A DNA stretch of 64,000 bases from Colius striatus (Eukaryota > Chordata > Aves > Coliiformes > Coliidae): the NCBI RefSeq assembly GCF_028858725.1, contig NC_084759.1, positions 95,786,362 through 95,850,361 on the forward strand, read 5' to 3'. The notes beneath the pieces are model-generated. The model saw only the letters and a list, made by a program, of their open reading frames with translations. It was not told the origin of the DNA and made no database searches. The position numbers and the translations under genes were made by a program. Below are positions 11,928 through 24,300 of this stretch, piece by piece. Each line of letters begins with the position of its first letter. Positions within the stretch are counted from its first letter, which is position 1.

Positions 11928-12378
11928 ATGTTCCGCAAGGCGCGGAGAGTGAACGTGCGGAAGCGGAACGACTCGGAAGAGGAGGACGAGGAGCGCGACG
12001 AGGAGCCCGCTCAGGAGCCGACGGCGGCGGCCGGAGCGGGAGGGGAAGGGCCCGGCGAGGCCTCCATGGCGCTGACGGCGGGCCCTGGGCTCCTGCCGCT
12101 GCCTGCCGGCTGCGTGCCCCTCGCCCTGCCCGGCAGCCCCGCGGCCTTCGCCTGTGCCGCCAGTTACGGCGCGGCCCTCGGTTTGGGGCTGGGCTTGGTG
12201 GGAAGCGACAGGGCAGGCCTGGGGACTCTGCCGCCGCCTGCCCTCCTGCCCCCGCCGCCACCGCCGCAACAGGGCAACGGGTTGCCGGGGGCCGGGCGCC
12301 CCAAGGAGAAGAAGCGGCAGCGGGAGAACAAAGAGGTGCCACGGGCCAGCCTGCTCAGCTTCCAGGATGAAGAGGAGG
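11928..12378 (+). CDS. PAXBP1: PAXBP1 exon 1 (coding)
   Basis: Codons 1-150 plus one base. The ends are conserved ([10 protein letters not shown]... and ...[18 protein letters not shown]), while the middle is a GC-rich linker with Ala/Gly/Leu-rich segments and a run of six prolines. Donor GGTGAG at 12379. Confidence 0.93.
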
Positions 12379-15300
12379 GTGAGGCGGGGGGCTGCCTTTG
12401 GCTCGCTGCCTGGAAGGGTGGAAGGGACTCGGAACTGGGCAGCCTTCGGCGGGCCTCCGCTCGTATTCTGCACACCCCGCGTCCCGAGAGAGCTGGCACC
12501 CTCGTTTGGTTGTTGGGGTTTTTATTCAAGGCAGTCGGGCCTCCCCGTGTGACATGGGGGTTATGTAGGAGGGGGAGAGCCCTGAGGGCGCGGTACGGGG
12601 GGCCAGGGATGCGTGGTTAGGGAGTAAGAAGTCCATTGGCAGCCGCCTTCAGCCCCGCTCCCTTCCCGGGCGCGACCCGCCACCGGGTTGGTGTGCTCAC
12701 AGCACCGGCGTAATGTCCCGCGGGTTTAATAGTTCCAGTTTAGCGGGGTGGATTGCCTCCGCTTCTGCATTGCCGATGCCTGACTCTTGGACTCATGTTG
12801 TGCTCACAGCACCTGGGTGGCTTGCTGGTCACGATATAGGGCTGACCGGGGTGTGTGCAGTAGGTTCTGTGCCGTTACAGCCCTCACAGCCTCCCCTAGA
12901 ACCGACAGTGTTGGTTGAGGTAACTGCCGCTGGTGTTCACAGGTCAGGCTGCCTGTTTTCCTAGCAAATTCAATGTAAAGCCACTGGTGTTTTGTCACAG
13001 TGTTGGTTTATCTAGTCCTCCACAAATTTTATTAGATTAACTTTCACAAATAGTAGGAAAAGTAGTTTATCAGTTTCTGGACCTTAGCTTTTGGAAAAGT
13101 AGTATAGTTGTGTTTGGACAGTGCTTCAGCTAATAATTCTGCAGGTACTGCATACATGAATTGTTCCATTCACACTCAGATAATCTGATGGTAGGTAATA
13201 GTTATTATGTATTAAAATCATCAAGAAATACTCCTCAAACTCCAGTTCATTGCATCCCATTTCAAGGTGGAAAAAATGAGGAACTTGCTTTTGTTAAACA
13301 TTTTGTCATCAAGAAAGTCAGTATGCATTTTGATTTTTCTTAGAAGGAGTTATGTTGCAGTCACTGGAACTTGGATTTTAAGACTAGTGTTTTGAAATCT
13401 TGACAGAAATACTGGAAACATGGAATTACTCTATAGACTTAACCTCCAAATACTTGTGGATTTCCTACATCAAGCTTTTAGTACTCTTTTTTTTTTCTGT
13501 ACTATTTAGTTCTTTAACTTATCATATGTCTTTTCATATATTGTAGTGCTACAGGCATTTGAACTAAATAGTACAACCAAAACCAGCCATTCCCTTATTT
13601 CTTAGTTGTGTGTGTGTGTAGCTATGTGGAGATGCACAAAATGTTAGGGCTTCATGTTGCTTTCTTCCAAATTTGTGGTCATAGTGAAGAATTGGGTGAG
13701 TTTTGGCTGGTTAGTTGCTTCCTTTTTTACAAAATGTTTACTACAGTAAGAAGCAGGCCATGTGTGTACATTTTTGTGTAACTTCTGCCTTGCTTTTCTG
13801 TAGCTGTGCTCTAAGTGGGATGAATACACTCGAAAATGACCAAGGTAGACATGAGTCCACATGAAAGCATATGGGACTGGTTTTATGGCAAGAGTGCAAA
13901 CATAAAGTTACATTAAGTTAGGTTGTTAGTGGCATTTCTTAAGTTCTAGGTACAAAATTAAGAGATTTAACAGGGAAATGTATTTCTTGGCAGGTCTAAC
14001 ATAATGTTTTCCAACTTCTCTTTTAAAGAAACTGAAGAAGTTTTTAAAGTGAAGAAGTCAAGTTACAGCAAAAAGATTGTAAAACAGTTGAAGAAAGAAT
14101 ACAAAGAAGATCTTGAAAAATCAAAAGTTAGAACAGAGGTCAATTCTCCGACAGATGGTAACTGCAAAGCTAAAAGTAATTTTTGTAATGGAAAAGATTT
14201 AATTATTGTAAATACATATTACCTGCTTTCAAGATGAATTGTTGGTCTTTTTAGAGGATTTAGCACAACTAGGGTAAAGTATGCATTAAATGTATCTGTT
14301 TTAACCTTACAAATGGTGGACCTTCATTTAAAAGCTGGACGTATTCATTTAACCTTACAGATAACACTACCAGATCCAGAAGGTAATCTGATTCTCACAC
14401 GGAAATGAATGTAGAGGAATGAAACACTTGTCAGTAAACCTCTGTAGTTTCTATATGTGAGCACTGTTTGTGTCAGATTAATTTCTTCCTATTGAATTGG
14501 GAAGGAATTAAATTAGTTTAGGGTCATGTCTGGTGCTTGTCTGACAGGACGTGTCCCTGTAATGTGTGTTCTTGAAAAGGGAGATTGTTGGGGTTAGCAG
14601 GCTGGCGTTCTTTGTAATTAAGTAAATTATTCAACAGCTGCCTGTTTCAGAGCTTGGACCTTAGAGTAGACTTAAGATGACAGGATGAAAGTGTTGGAGC
14701 AGAAGGATCTTTGAACATCGTGCAGTCTTTCAGAGCTTGCAGCAGAGCCTGGGCATTCAGCCGTTAGGTTTTGAGTAAAGATTTTTTTGATAAAGGTTCC
14801 TTTTTGCATTAGTTTTTTATGTAGAGTAATAACATACAACACTATGAGCTCAAGTGAAGGCTTATGAGTGAAAGATTGCAGTGCTATAGCTGAAGTGTAT
14901 GAGAGAACATGGTCCCATGCAGAAAATTGCCCTCTTTTAAGTTATTTAATTAGTCTTAAAAAAAATTCTTAAAATAGTTTTAAAAGACTTTGTCTGCATT
15001 ATTAAAAAACCCCAAATTCTTTCTAATTATAGTCTTTTAAGTTGCCTGTGCAGTGGTATAGGGCAGGAGCAATACCAGAAATTACAGTTCCTTTGGCTAA
15101 TGTTTGGGTGATCTGTGGAAACAGTGATCTTAATTCTTTTTTCTATCACAAAGATCTTTTAAAATAGTGCATTTTGCACATAGCTAGTGTGTGCTTGTTT
15201 TTTGTGTGTCTGTTTTGCCGTCTATGTAGTTGGTTTGATTATACTGCAAAGACCTAATTGCTGCTACTGAGTTGATAATCTGGATTCTCTAAGCAAATGC

Positions 15301-18300
15301 TGAAGTCTTAAAAACTCAGATATATGTAGCTTGGGTTGGATACCTGGATTTAGCATGCTTTTTTTTTTTTAACACAAAAATTGTACCTGCTGCCTATATC
15401 TGTATGGTACCCATCTAATGTAGGGTAATGTTGCACCCCACCCAAGAGGAAAATTAAATGGCTCTTTTGAAATGAGTATTCTTGTGGAAAGCTTTGGTGT
15501 AACACACGCAGTGCTTTCTAATTACATACAGAAGAGGCTGTGTGAAGGTTGCACATATGATCTTAATTATTGAGGTCCCTCACTTTTTAAATACTTGCCA
15601 GAGTGTGGAATGTTCAGTAGTTGTTCAGGTATTCACTTTCTCAGATTTTATTGTGAGAGGATGTTAGTGAAGAAGGCATGTTTTAATAGATTTCAGACAG
15701 TACAGTTATTGTTTAAGAATTTTGTTCAGTTTTTACTTTTGATTGTTAGATCTTAATAAAAATACTTCAAAATGATCTTCACGAAAGAGTAAAACATGGG
15801 CTTTGTTGTCTTAACAGTTGAACCACCGCTAGAAAAGACAGGACACATTAAGGATATAGGTCAAGAAGATGGGACTGCAAACAGTGAGCATGGTGAAGAA
15901 GAAATGGAAGTTGAAAGTGAGAAGGAAGAAGAAAAACCAAAAGCTGGTGGGGCTTTTTCAAGTGCACTATCATCACTGAATGTTCTCCGCCCAGGTTGGT
16001 AATTGTAATGTCTGATATGTTAACAAATGCTTTAGCCAAAGTTTACAACAGGCTAATTTATTTGAGAGATTACCAATCACTTTCCAGTACTGTATCTAGC
16101 ATCTGAAAATTCAGGAAACTGCTGTTGTCCAAAGCTGTTCAGTTTTACAAGCCTTGTGACAGCAAATGTTTTACTTCACCTTAATGTCAAAACCAGAAAG
16201 TTTTTGTCTCAAAGTGATGAAAAGCTGTAAGAAAATCTAGATTTGGACTAGGTGACAGCATGAATTTTAACTGCTTTCAATTAAAATCCTGTCTTGAGCT
16301 TGAATGCCTCACCCTGCAGACCTTTAACTATCTCAAATGTTTTCCTGTCTCATTCTATGTAATGAGTCAGACCCTTAGGCCAAAGAAATCAGTCTGAGAA
16401 AGTATTTTTGAAACAACTAGCTTTCTCATTGATAGCTAACTTGTAGTAGCCTGCTCCCCAAATAGAAGATGAATGTCCTGAGTCCACAGACTTGGCCACG
16501 TTTTTAAGAGAAAAAGAATTTCCTAGTTGACTCCCAAATAATTTTTCCATCTAGGGATAATTGCAAAGTGATGCAATGTGTATGTTGTTGCATCTCTAAA
16601 GATACCACTGGCCTGAGTGTAGTATGTTGTGCCAAGTAAAAAGAGAACCTGAAATTTAACCTTTTGTGCATGCCTAATCAAAGTAGTGGTAAAAGCTATT
16701 CATGTTTTGAAAAATTCATTTGGGGGACCATTCTTTTTATTACTTCTGTAAGTTGCATTAATTTTGTGCGAGAGACTTCAGGTTTTTTAATGAGGTCTGC
16801 TTTTCATGTTCCCCCTCAGTTGTACAGTCTTCTCCGTATTAGCTTTGGCTTGATGTCTTCTTAATCTCTGAGCTCTTGTCTTCTGTTTAAATGTCTGATG
16901 GTTTTTGTTCTCCTAAAATAAAAGAGTTGGGTGCAATATCAGGGCAAGAAGTGACACGGTCAAGAACCTTGTGTCCTTTCTCTCTTTGCAATGGTCAGCT
17001 CCTGTAAAAGACTACTTCTTTAGAAAGGTTTCCCTTAGGAGCATCAGAGTCCTGCTCTTACAACACATGAGCTGCTGAAAGCAGACGGACTTTTTGGGAA
17101 AGATCCTAGCTTTGAGGGGTTTTTGTCAGAAAGTTTGCCTGTGCAGCTTAGAAACTGCTTGCAAATGTTACTGTGAGTTTGGAATTTTTTTTCTCTCACT
17201 TTTTTTTTCTGTTTGCAAAGATGATTTGGTAGGGTAGTAAGAAGTTGCAATGCTTGTTTTGTTGCAGTGGTTGTTTAACAGTGCAAACGTTTATCTGTAG
17301 GAGAAATTCCAGATGCTGCTTTTATTCATGCCGCTAGAAAAAAGCGTCAAATGGCTCGTGAACTCGGAGACTTTACCCCTGTTGACAGTGAACCAGGTAA
17401 AAGCCGCCTTGTTCGAGAAGATGAAAATGATGCCAGTGATGACGAAGATGATGACGAGAAGAGGAGGATAGTTTTTACAGTGAAGGAAAAATCCCAAAGG
17501 CAAAAGATTGCTGAGGAAATAGGTAAAAACTTTTTAGAACAACAGCTGATAAATGTTCATGTTGGTTTCACTGCAGGTTCTCTCATGCAATATTTTTAAA
17601 CATGTTTTTGAAACAGGTACGATTCTGGAGCTGTATTCCATTTCTGAGGAGAATTACTGCATAGTGGAATATGTGTATAACATTTTGTGTGCTTAGAAGC
17701 ACACAACTCTACTGAATCTGCTAGAAACTTACACTAAGGCTTAATTATTACTGTTCTTGAACTTTGTTTTTTAGGAAGTATATAGTTGTGAAAAGAAAAA
17801 TGTTAGTTCTTTGGCATAGCATTCTTGCTGACAAGCAGGTAAAATCACCTTTTGGAAAAGGAGAATTAGTGAGACAAGATTTTACCATTAAAAGGTTTTA
17901 CCATTAGTCAGTTGCAAATTTACCCATTAGTCAATTGCAATTGGATTTTTTAAGTGGAGCCTCTGTGGTTATAATTCACAGGCTAATGGTCTTAATTCCT
18001 GGTGAAGAAGCAATGAGAACGCACTGAAATGTTCCCACTGAAGCGTGGACTCAGGTTTTTGAGCTCATGGCCCTTACTTGGAATACATTATCTTCTTTTT
18101 GTTACCTGTTTTACTCGTATTAAGGTATTGAGGGGAGTGATGATGAAGCACTGGTGGCAGGGGAGCAAGATGAAGAACTCAGTAGATGGGAGCAAGAACA
18201 GATACGGAAAGGAATCAACATACCTCAGGCATGTATTTACTTGTTACCTCCTTTTGATTTGTTTCTGTGTATATTGACTAAATCTGTTACAAACTTGAGT

Positions 18301-21300
18301 ATGACTGTTTCATCTGAGAAATTTGATGTGTAGTTTAACGATATTCTTTTAAAATGCACCTCTTGTATATCTCTGGTATTCAGTGGTATCTGTTCCATTG
18401 GCCTCTCTGGGTTGGGTAGATACTGATTGATTGTGACTGTTAACCAGCATTTATTTGCAGCCTTAAACCAGAGCTAGAATAGTGCCACTTTGAAGAGACC
18501 TTGTTCATCATTGGGTTTATAGAGTCTATGTAAACAGTGTGTTGTTTCTGTGTCTTGTGTTGCAGTGTAGAGTTGGAAATTATAGCAGTTTGTACTATGT
18601 GTTGCCTGTGCATTCATAGTGATAACTTCACTTGCTTGAAGATGACAGTGGTGTGTTTTTAAGAAAAAAAAAAAAGCAAACCCAGCATTTCAGCACAATC
18701 ACAACAAAACACACTTACTTTAAAAACCTACGTCATTCAATAGTCTTAGCAAAATTTAGCCTAGTCTGAAATGCTTGGTTGTTATAAAAGTTAGACTGGT
18801 TAAATTTGACATTTAGTAACTTGTTAGCATAAATATTAAAATGATAATGATGCCATGAGTTTGTCCATTTAATAAAGTGCTTCTGAGGTAACTTGATTCT
18901 TCATCCTCGAGTGTTCAAGATTCTACACTTAAATCCACTTGATAATTACATCTTGTAAATGTACTTGCCTACATTTTTCATGTTCTAACATTTGAGATGT
19001 GAAAGAAAAATGAAAAAGTTTCTCCATTCTAATGTAGTACAATTGTTTCCCCTTCTATTAGGTTCAGCCAAATCAGCCTGCTGAAGTGAACAATCTGTAC
19101 TACCAGAACACTTACCAGACACTATCTTATGGTTCATCATATGGCATTCCATACACTTACGCTGCGTATGGATCATCAGAAACCAAGTCTCAAAAAACAG
19201 ATAATACAGTTCCTTTCAAAACTCCCAGTAATGAGATGACTCCTGTTACTATTGATTTGGTAAAGAAACAGCTTAAAGACAGGTAGGACAGACCATCTTT
19301 TTAGACTTAAAGACCTGTCCCCTAGCTTTCTGTTCCTCAGGCATCTTTTAGTCTCGGTGAGCAAACAGAGTTTCATCGCTGGAAAAGTACTGACTGGCAC
19401 ATCCATTAAAAGATAAAATTAAAAGGCAAACAAAAAAAAGCGCAAAGTGAAGATGACACTGACACTTTGTTCGAAAATCTCCTTGGATTGCTTCTCTGGA
19501 AGTGAAACTTTAAATATGAGGCCATTGATCTTGTTGAAGACAGGTCTGAGTTGCGTCTTCTGGACACTGCACAGTCTTATAGCCAAGAATTGAAAGGCCA
19601 GTGAGGTGTTTGGTTTATAAAGTTGCATTCTTTTAAACCATGAATCAGATTTTTCCCTTTAAGTAGACACAGAATTTAAATTCCAGTGTGTACAGGGTTT
19701 TGTTGGTTTAAACGCTGTAATCTACTTGTCAGGTACGCAAAAGGTCCTACTGAGTCAACAACCGAATTGCAGTGAGAAATCATTTGTAATGAACAGCTTA
19801 CACTTTATATGCCTTCAAAATTGGTTTGTATGCCCCTTGTAGTGTTAGAGCCTTTGACAGTAGATCAAGTTAGAGGAACAAGACTGCTTTGTGTAAGCTG
19901 TAGTTCTTCATGCCATCTCCCTCAGCCCCCCATAAAACCTTTCCTCTCAGTTTTAGTTTAGGCCCAGCCTTGCACTATTCTTTGCTATCAACCTTCTGTA
20001 AAACATTTGTGGGAGGGTGCTGTGCAATGCGCTCAGTGTAGCATAGCAAATTAATTTGAACCATTAGTTTTGCTGTTTATTTAGAGAGGTGAGAAAGAGA
20101 CAAATCAGAGTATGTCTTTTCAGTATTTCCCATGTATAGACGTGGTACTTGCACTATCTGTTTAATATCTCAACAGTCTGAAATATACAGACTTTTGGAT
20201 GTAAATTTGTTATTTATCCATTGCCCTTCAGGTTGGACTCTATGAAAGAATTGCACAAAGCTAATCGGCAGCAATACGAGAAGCATCAGCAAAGCCAAGA
20301 GGACTCTACCAAGGCAATTGAAAGATTAGAAGGGTCTTCTGGGGGTATTGGTGAACAGTATAAGTTTTTGCAAGAAATGCGAGGGTATGTCCAAGACTTG
20401 CTTGAGTGTTTCAGTGAAAAGGTAAGGATGCAAAAACATTCATCTTTTTAAAAAAAAAAAATGATAGGGACTGTTTAGTACATGCCAAACACCACATCTC
20501 CCTCTGTTTTCAAAAAGAGAAGTCCCCTGAGAACATATTCTTCTAAAGGTTTGCTTATTCAAGACTTGAAAAGATAATTTTTCATCATGCTGAGTTATCA
20601 GGAACACCTCTTTCACAGTCAGTGTAAGAGCTTACTGACTTTAGATTGCCTAAAAATGTTTTTAGATTATAGATCTTCAGGTTTTTGGTAGATTTGGCAT
20701 TTCAACTTCACTCAGATGCTGCTTTTCATTTGTGTTGAGTATCAGGTTAACAAAAGCGAGGGCTGAATTACAACATTGTTAGTTTTTTTTCTTTACAAAC
20801 ACAGTAACAAAGACTTGCATTTTGTGTGTTGTTATGAACTTCCTGATAGGCAGTTTCACATGCTTGTTCTTGCTGTAGTGTGTGAAGGAGAAAAATTCTA
20901 AAAGCAGTGTAGCTGTCTGAAGACACCCAGACTTAAAAATACACTTCTTTCATGTGATGTGATACTGTTGTATATGGCAAACTTGAAAACTTAATCTTTC
21001 TTTCTTTCTCATGTTGTTCATTATTCTTTGATTGTAAATATGGCAGGAGCTCCTCTGTGTGTGTATGTGTGTGTGTATGTATACGTATATATATAAGAAA
21101 ACCTTTATATATATATTACACACACAGAGGAGCTATAAATTCAATTTGCAATACATATACTATTTCTTCATTGTCTTCTGACTTGAATACTACAGCGTAA
21201 TATCTTCTCAATACATCAACTGTGAGAAATCCGTGCTTCCCTCCCTAGCGTGTTAGGTCTGGGAGGGGAATATAAAAGTATTCTGGTTACTAGTTGGATA

Positions 21301-24300
21301 GACATTAATTGTGCAGCATTAGTGGTATTGGGATAGTCCTATCTTCAGTCCTGTAAGCTGAAGAATAGCTATGTTATGAACAAACACAGAAAGTGTGGAC
21401 CAGTTAATTTACCCAGCTAATCGATTAGTTACTGTAGATGTTATTCACTGAAGAAGCATTATTCCTGAGTCTGTATTGATATGAGAGATAGTAAAGGTAC
21501 TTTCCTGTGAAGATCTATCAGTGCTGGTTTCCCAGATACCTAAATTCCTGCTTAAAGATAACTTTTTATATTCTTTCTCTGAGATAATTAATATTTCAGA
21601 AGACAGTTAAATACTTGTGTATCTATTTAGCATTTGCTTTCTAAAGACTTCTTTTCAAATTTCTTTTGTGTTGGCTGTAAGACATATCTGGAGGTCCTCT
21701 ATGATAGTCCATGTTCTCTTGTTCAGATATTTTCTTTGAGCAAATGTTTTAGAATGCACCATTTTGAATATAACCCAAGCTATTTAGTTTCTTAGATTTT
21801 GTATAAACCAGGAAATCTTACTGTTAAGTACCAGTGTAACAGTTCCAGTTCAGATTGCAGGAAGGCTATTGACCTGTCCAGCTTTGATAGTAAATAAGAC
21901 AATTCCAGCTATTATACAGCAAACTAGCTGCTGATAATTTAATAGGCTTGTTAAAGTTGCTTTCTTACAATATGCCTTTTCTTTCCTGGTACTTGGTCTT
22001 TTATCGATTCTATACATTGACACCTTCCTCCCCCTCCCCATACCCCACCTTCTGCAAGTCTGTTGAACTTCTAAGATGTGATTTTTATCATCTCATGCTT
22101 CTTAGGGACATTCACAAAATTTTACTGGTTTTGCTTGGAGGCTGCTGCAGTACCTGTATGTGGAATTAATTTCAAAATTAATAAATGACATGGACAGTTT
22201 AGTGGGAGCATTTTCTTTGTTATGATGTCCTATATATTCCTGAGTTCTTTGGGCAGATAGCCTGTTTTAGAATTCAGTATTTTCAGCAAGACAAAAGTAC
22301 TATCAAATTCAAAAAGAATACCCCACGAGACACTACAACATTTTCTAAAGAAGAGGGGGGAGAGGACAAAATAAAGTAATAAAATCAGTATCAGTTTTCA
22401 TTTAAATGAAACAACCAAGTGTAGCAGAATAGGAAATTCTTTTTCTCTTTTGAGCATAGAGGTAAATTATCTTCAGGGGTTTTTTTTGTAGAACCTGTGG
22501 CCCTGACTACTTACTATTTAAAGTGTGTGTGTTTATAATATATAATGTATGTAGCTATTATTATAAGATACTTAAACATGTAAATTGTGCATCCATATGT
22601 GTAACAGTATTATGTATGTTTATGTTTGTGTATTTACACATATACATACATGATACATCCTAAATATGTACAAAGCTAGATCCTTCCCTGTCCTTTCAAA
22701 TACGATGTTTTGATCCTTTCTCTTTATTTCATTAGGACTAGTCATGGTTATTAGTCAAATTCACATTTGATACTGATCTGAATGAGAAAGTAATTTGCTG
22801 AGGAAGCACTAATATGCACACAGTATACTTGTGCAGTCCAAAACAGTCCATTCCTCTAGAGTTTTCTTATGTGTCTCTTGACTGTTTCAGAGAAGAAAAT
22901 ACATCATCATAAATTAGACTTTCTTCCCTCTGCTATCTGATTTCTGCACCTGTTCAACCCTTTGTGACTGCCAACTAAGCAAAACCATTTTGTCTGTATC
23001 TTGTTTTGAAGATATTCTGAATGTTAGAAACCCTCTGCTATTGGGAAGGTGCGGTGGAGAGTATAATAAGGCAGTTATTACGCATATTTCAGAAACAAGC
23101 AGTAGAAATGTCAAATCCTTGATAGAGTGGGGTTTTTTTTCGCCCCAATAAATAAGACCAATGGAGTGGAAGGTGCTTGCATGACTTCCTTCACAAGCAA
23201 TTACCATCAAAATTACGCGTTTTGGGAAGGATAGAAAGTGACAACAGTGCCTTTACATTTTGAGTGTAGGATTGTGCAAGGGATACAGAAAGATTACATT
23301 GTTATAAGTGTCTCTGACAACACAGTGAAATGAACTGTTATTTTACCTGCAAAAGCACATTATCAAAACCGTGTGTCAGAGAAGAAGACTGTAGGTTAAA
23401 ATTATCCTTGGCATGTAAAAGTTCAGAGCGCTTTCTACTTTTCCTCTTACGCTGTTCACAGTGAAAGTGAAGGGAAAAAAACTCCCAAACCACTGAATTG
23501 AAGATTGACTAAACCACAAAGAATGAGGGCTGTAACTTTATAGCAGTCACTTATCAAGCACAGTATTGATTATAGAGGGATAAAGGTTTCTTAAGTCTCT
23601 TGTGTTTTAAGTGGGAAATATTTGGAGTGTATTCATACTCTAAATACACAGCTGTTTTGGATTTTTTTTTTTAATCCTGAGGCAATTACAGAAAGAACCT
23701 GTAGAGATACTGAAAATTTTTTATTTAACTTTTCAATTTTAGAATTCCCTTTACACACTTAAGCTAAATTTTGTATGGTAAACTTCAGAAAAAACAGTGA
23801 TTTTTTTTTTTAATTATTATTTCTATTTTTTAAATTGTCTTAAATTCTGAATATACAGCTCGAATGCTGGGATATTCCCTCCTGCTGCTTCTCTCTACTC
23901 TGTTTTCCCCAAAAGAAAATCATATATATTTTGAGTTGATGCAAAATTGCTTTCATTTTGCTCCCTGTAGCCCAGTTTATGCTACAAAGAGCAAATACTT
24001 CTTTTCCTTTAGTATCTCCTCTGACGTGTGTGTCATTCCTGGGAAGCTGAAATGGCCATGTAGTTATAATCTCAGTATCTTATATTTTACTGCAAAAGGT
24101 TCTTCAGTAGCTGCTGAGTCACATTACAAATTATGTTGGGAAACATTTTCTGATTTTATCTTTTGGTTTGAAAAAAAACCACAACAAACCCAATCTAAAT
24201 CCTGGATGATAGGCAGCAGTGAAAGGATTGAACTAAAAGGTTGGAAGACCGTACTAAGTTTATGTCTTTGAGGTAAGGAGGATATGACTTAAGTTTTCAT

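Larger units (their letters stand above)
11440..12420 (+). promoter_or_regulatory. PAXBP1: CpG island, PAXBP1 promoter and first exon
   Basis: Base composition changes abruptly to very GC- and CpG-rich DNA after the LTR and returns to AT-rich soon after exon 1. There is no TATA box. Two recognisable sites are an E-box CACGTG (11582-11587) and a YY1-type AAGATGGCCGC (11627-11637); the latter often sits at or just after the start of CpG-island transcripts, so initiation near 11600-11640 is a reasonable inference. This would give a 5' UTR of about 300 nt. Confidence 0.75.

Noticed and set aside
11314-12620. Long open frames on both strands over the PAXBP1 CpG island
   Set aside because: GC-rich DNA has few stop codons, and the products are Arg/Pro/Ala-rich without family features. 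Only the PAXBP1 frame is conserved.
18233-18234. GT as donor for PAXBP1 exon 5
   Set aside because: It would add four bases, shift frame and remove the conserved PQVQ junction.
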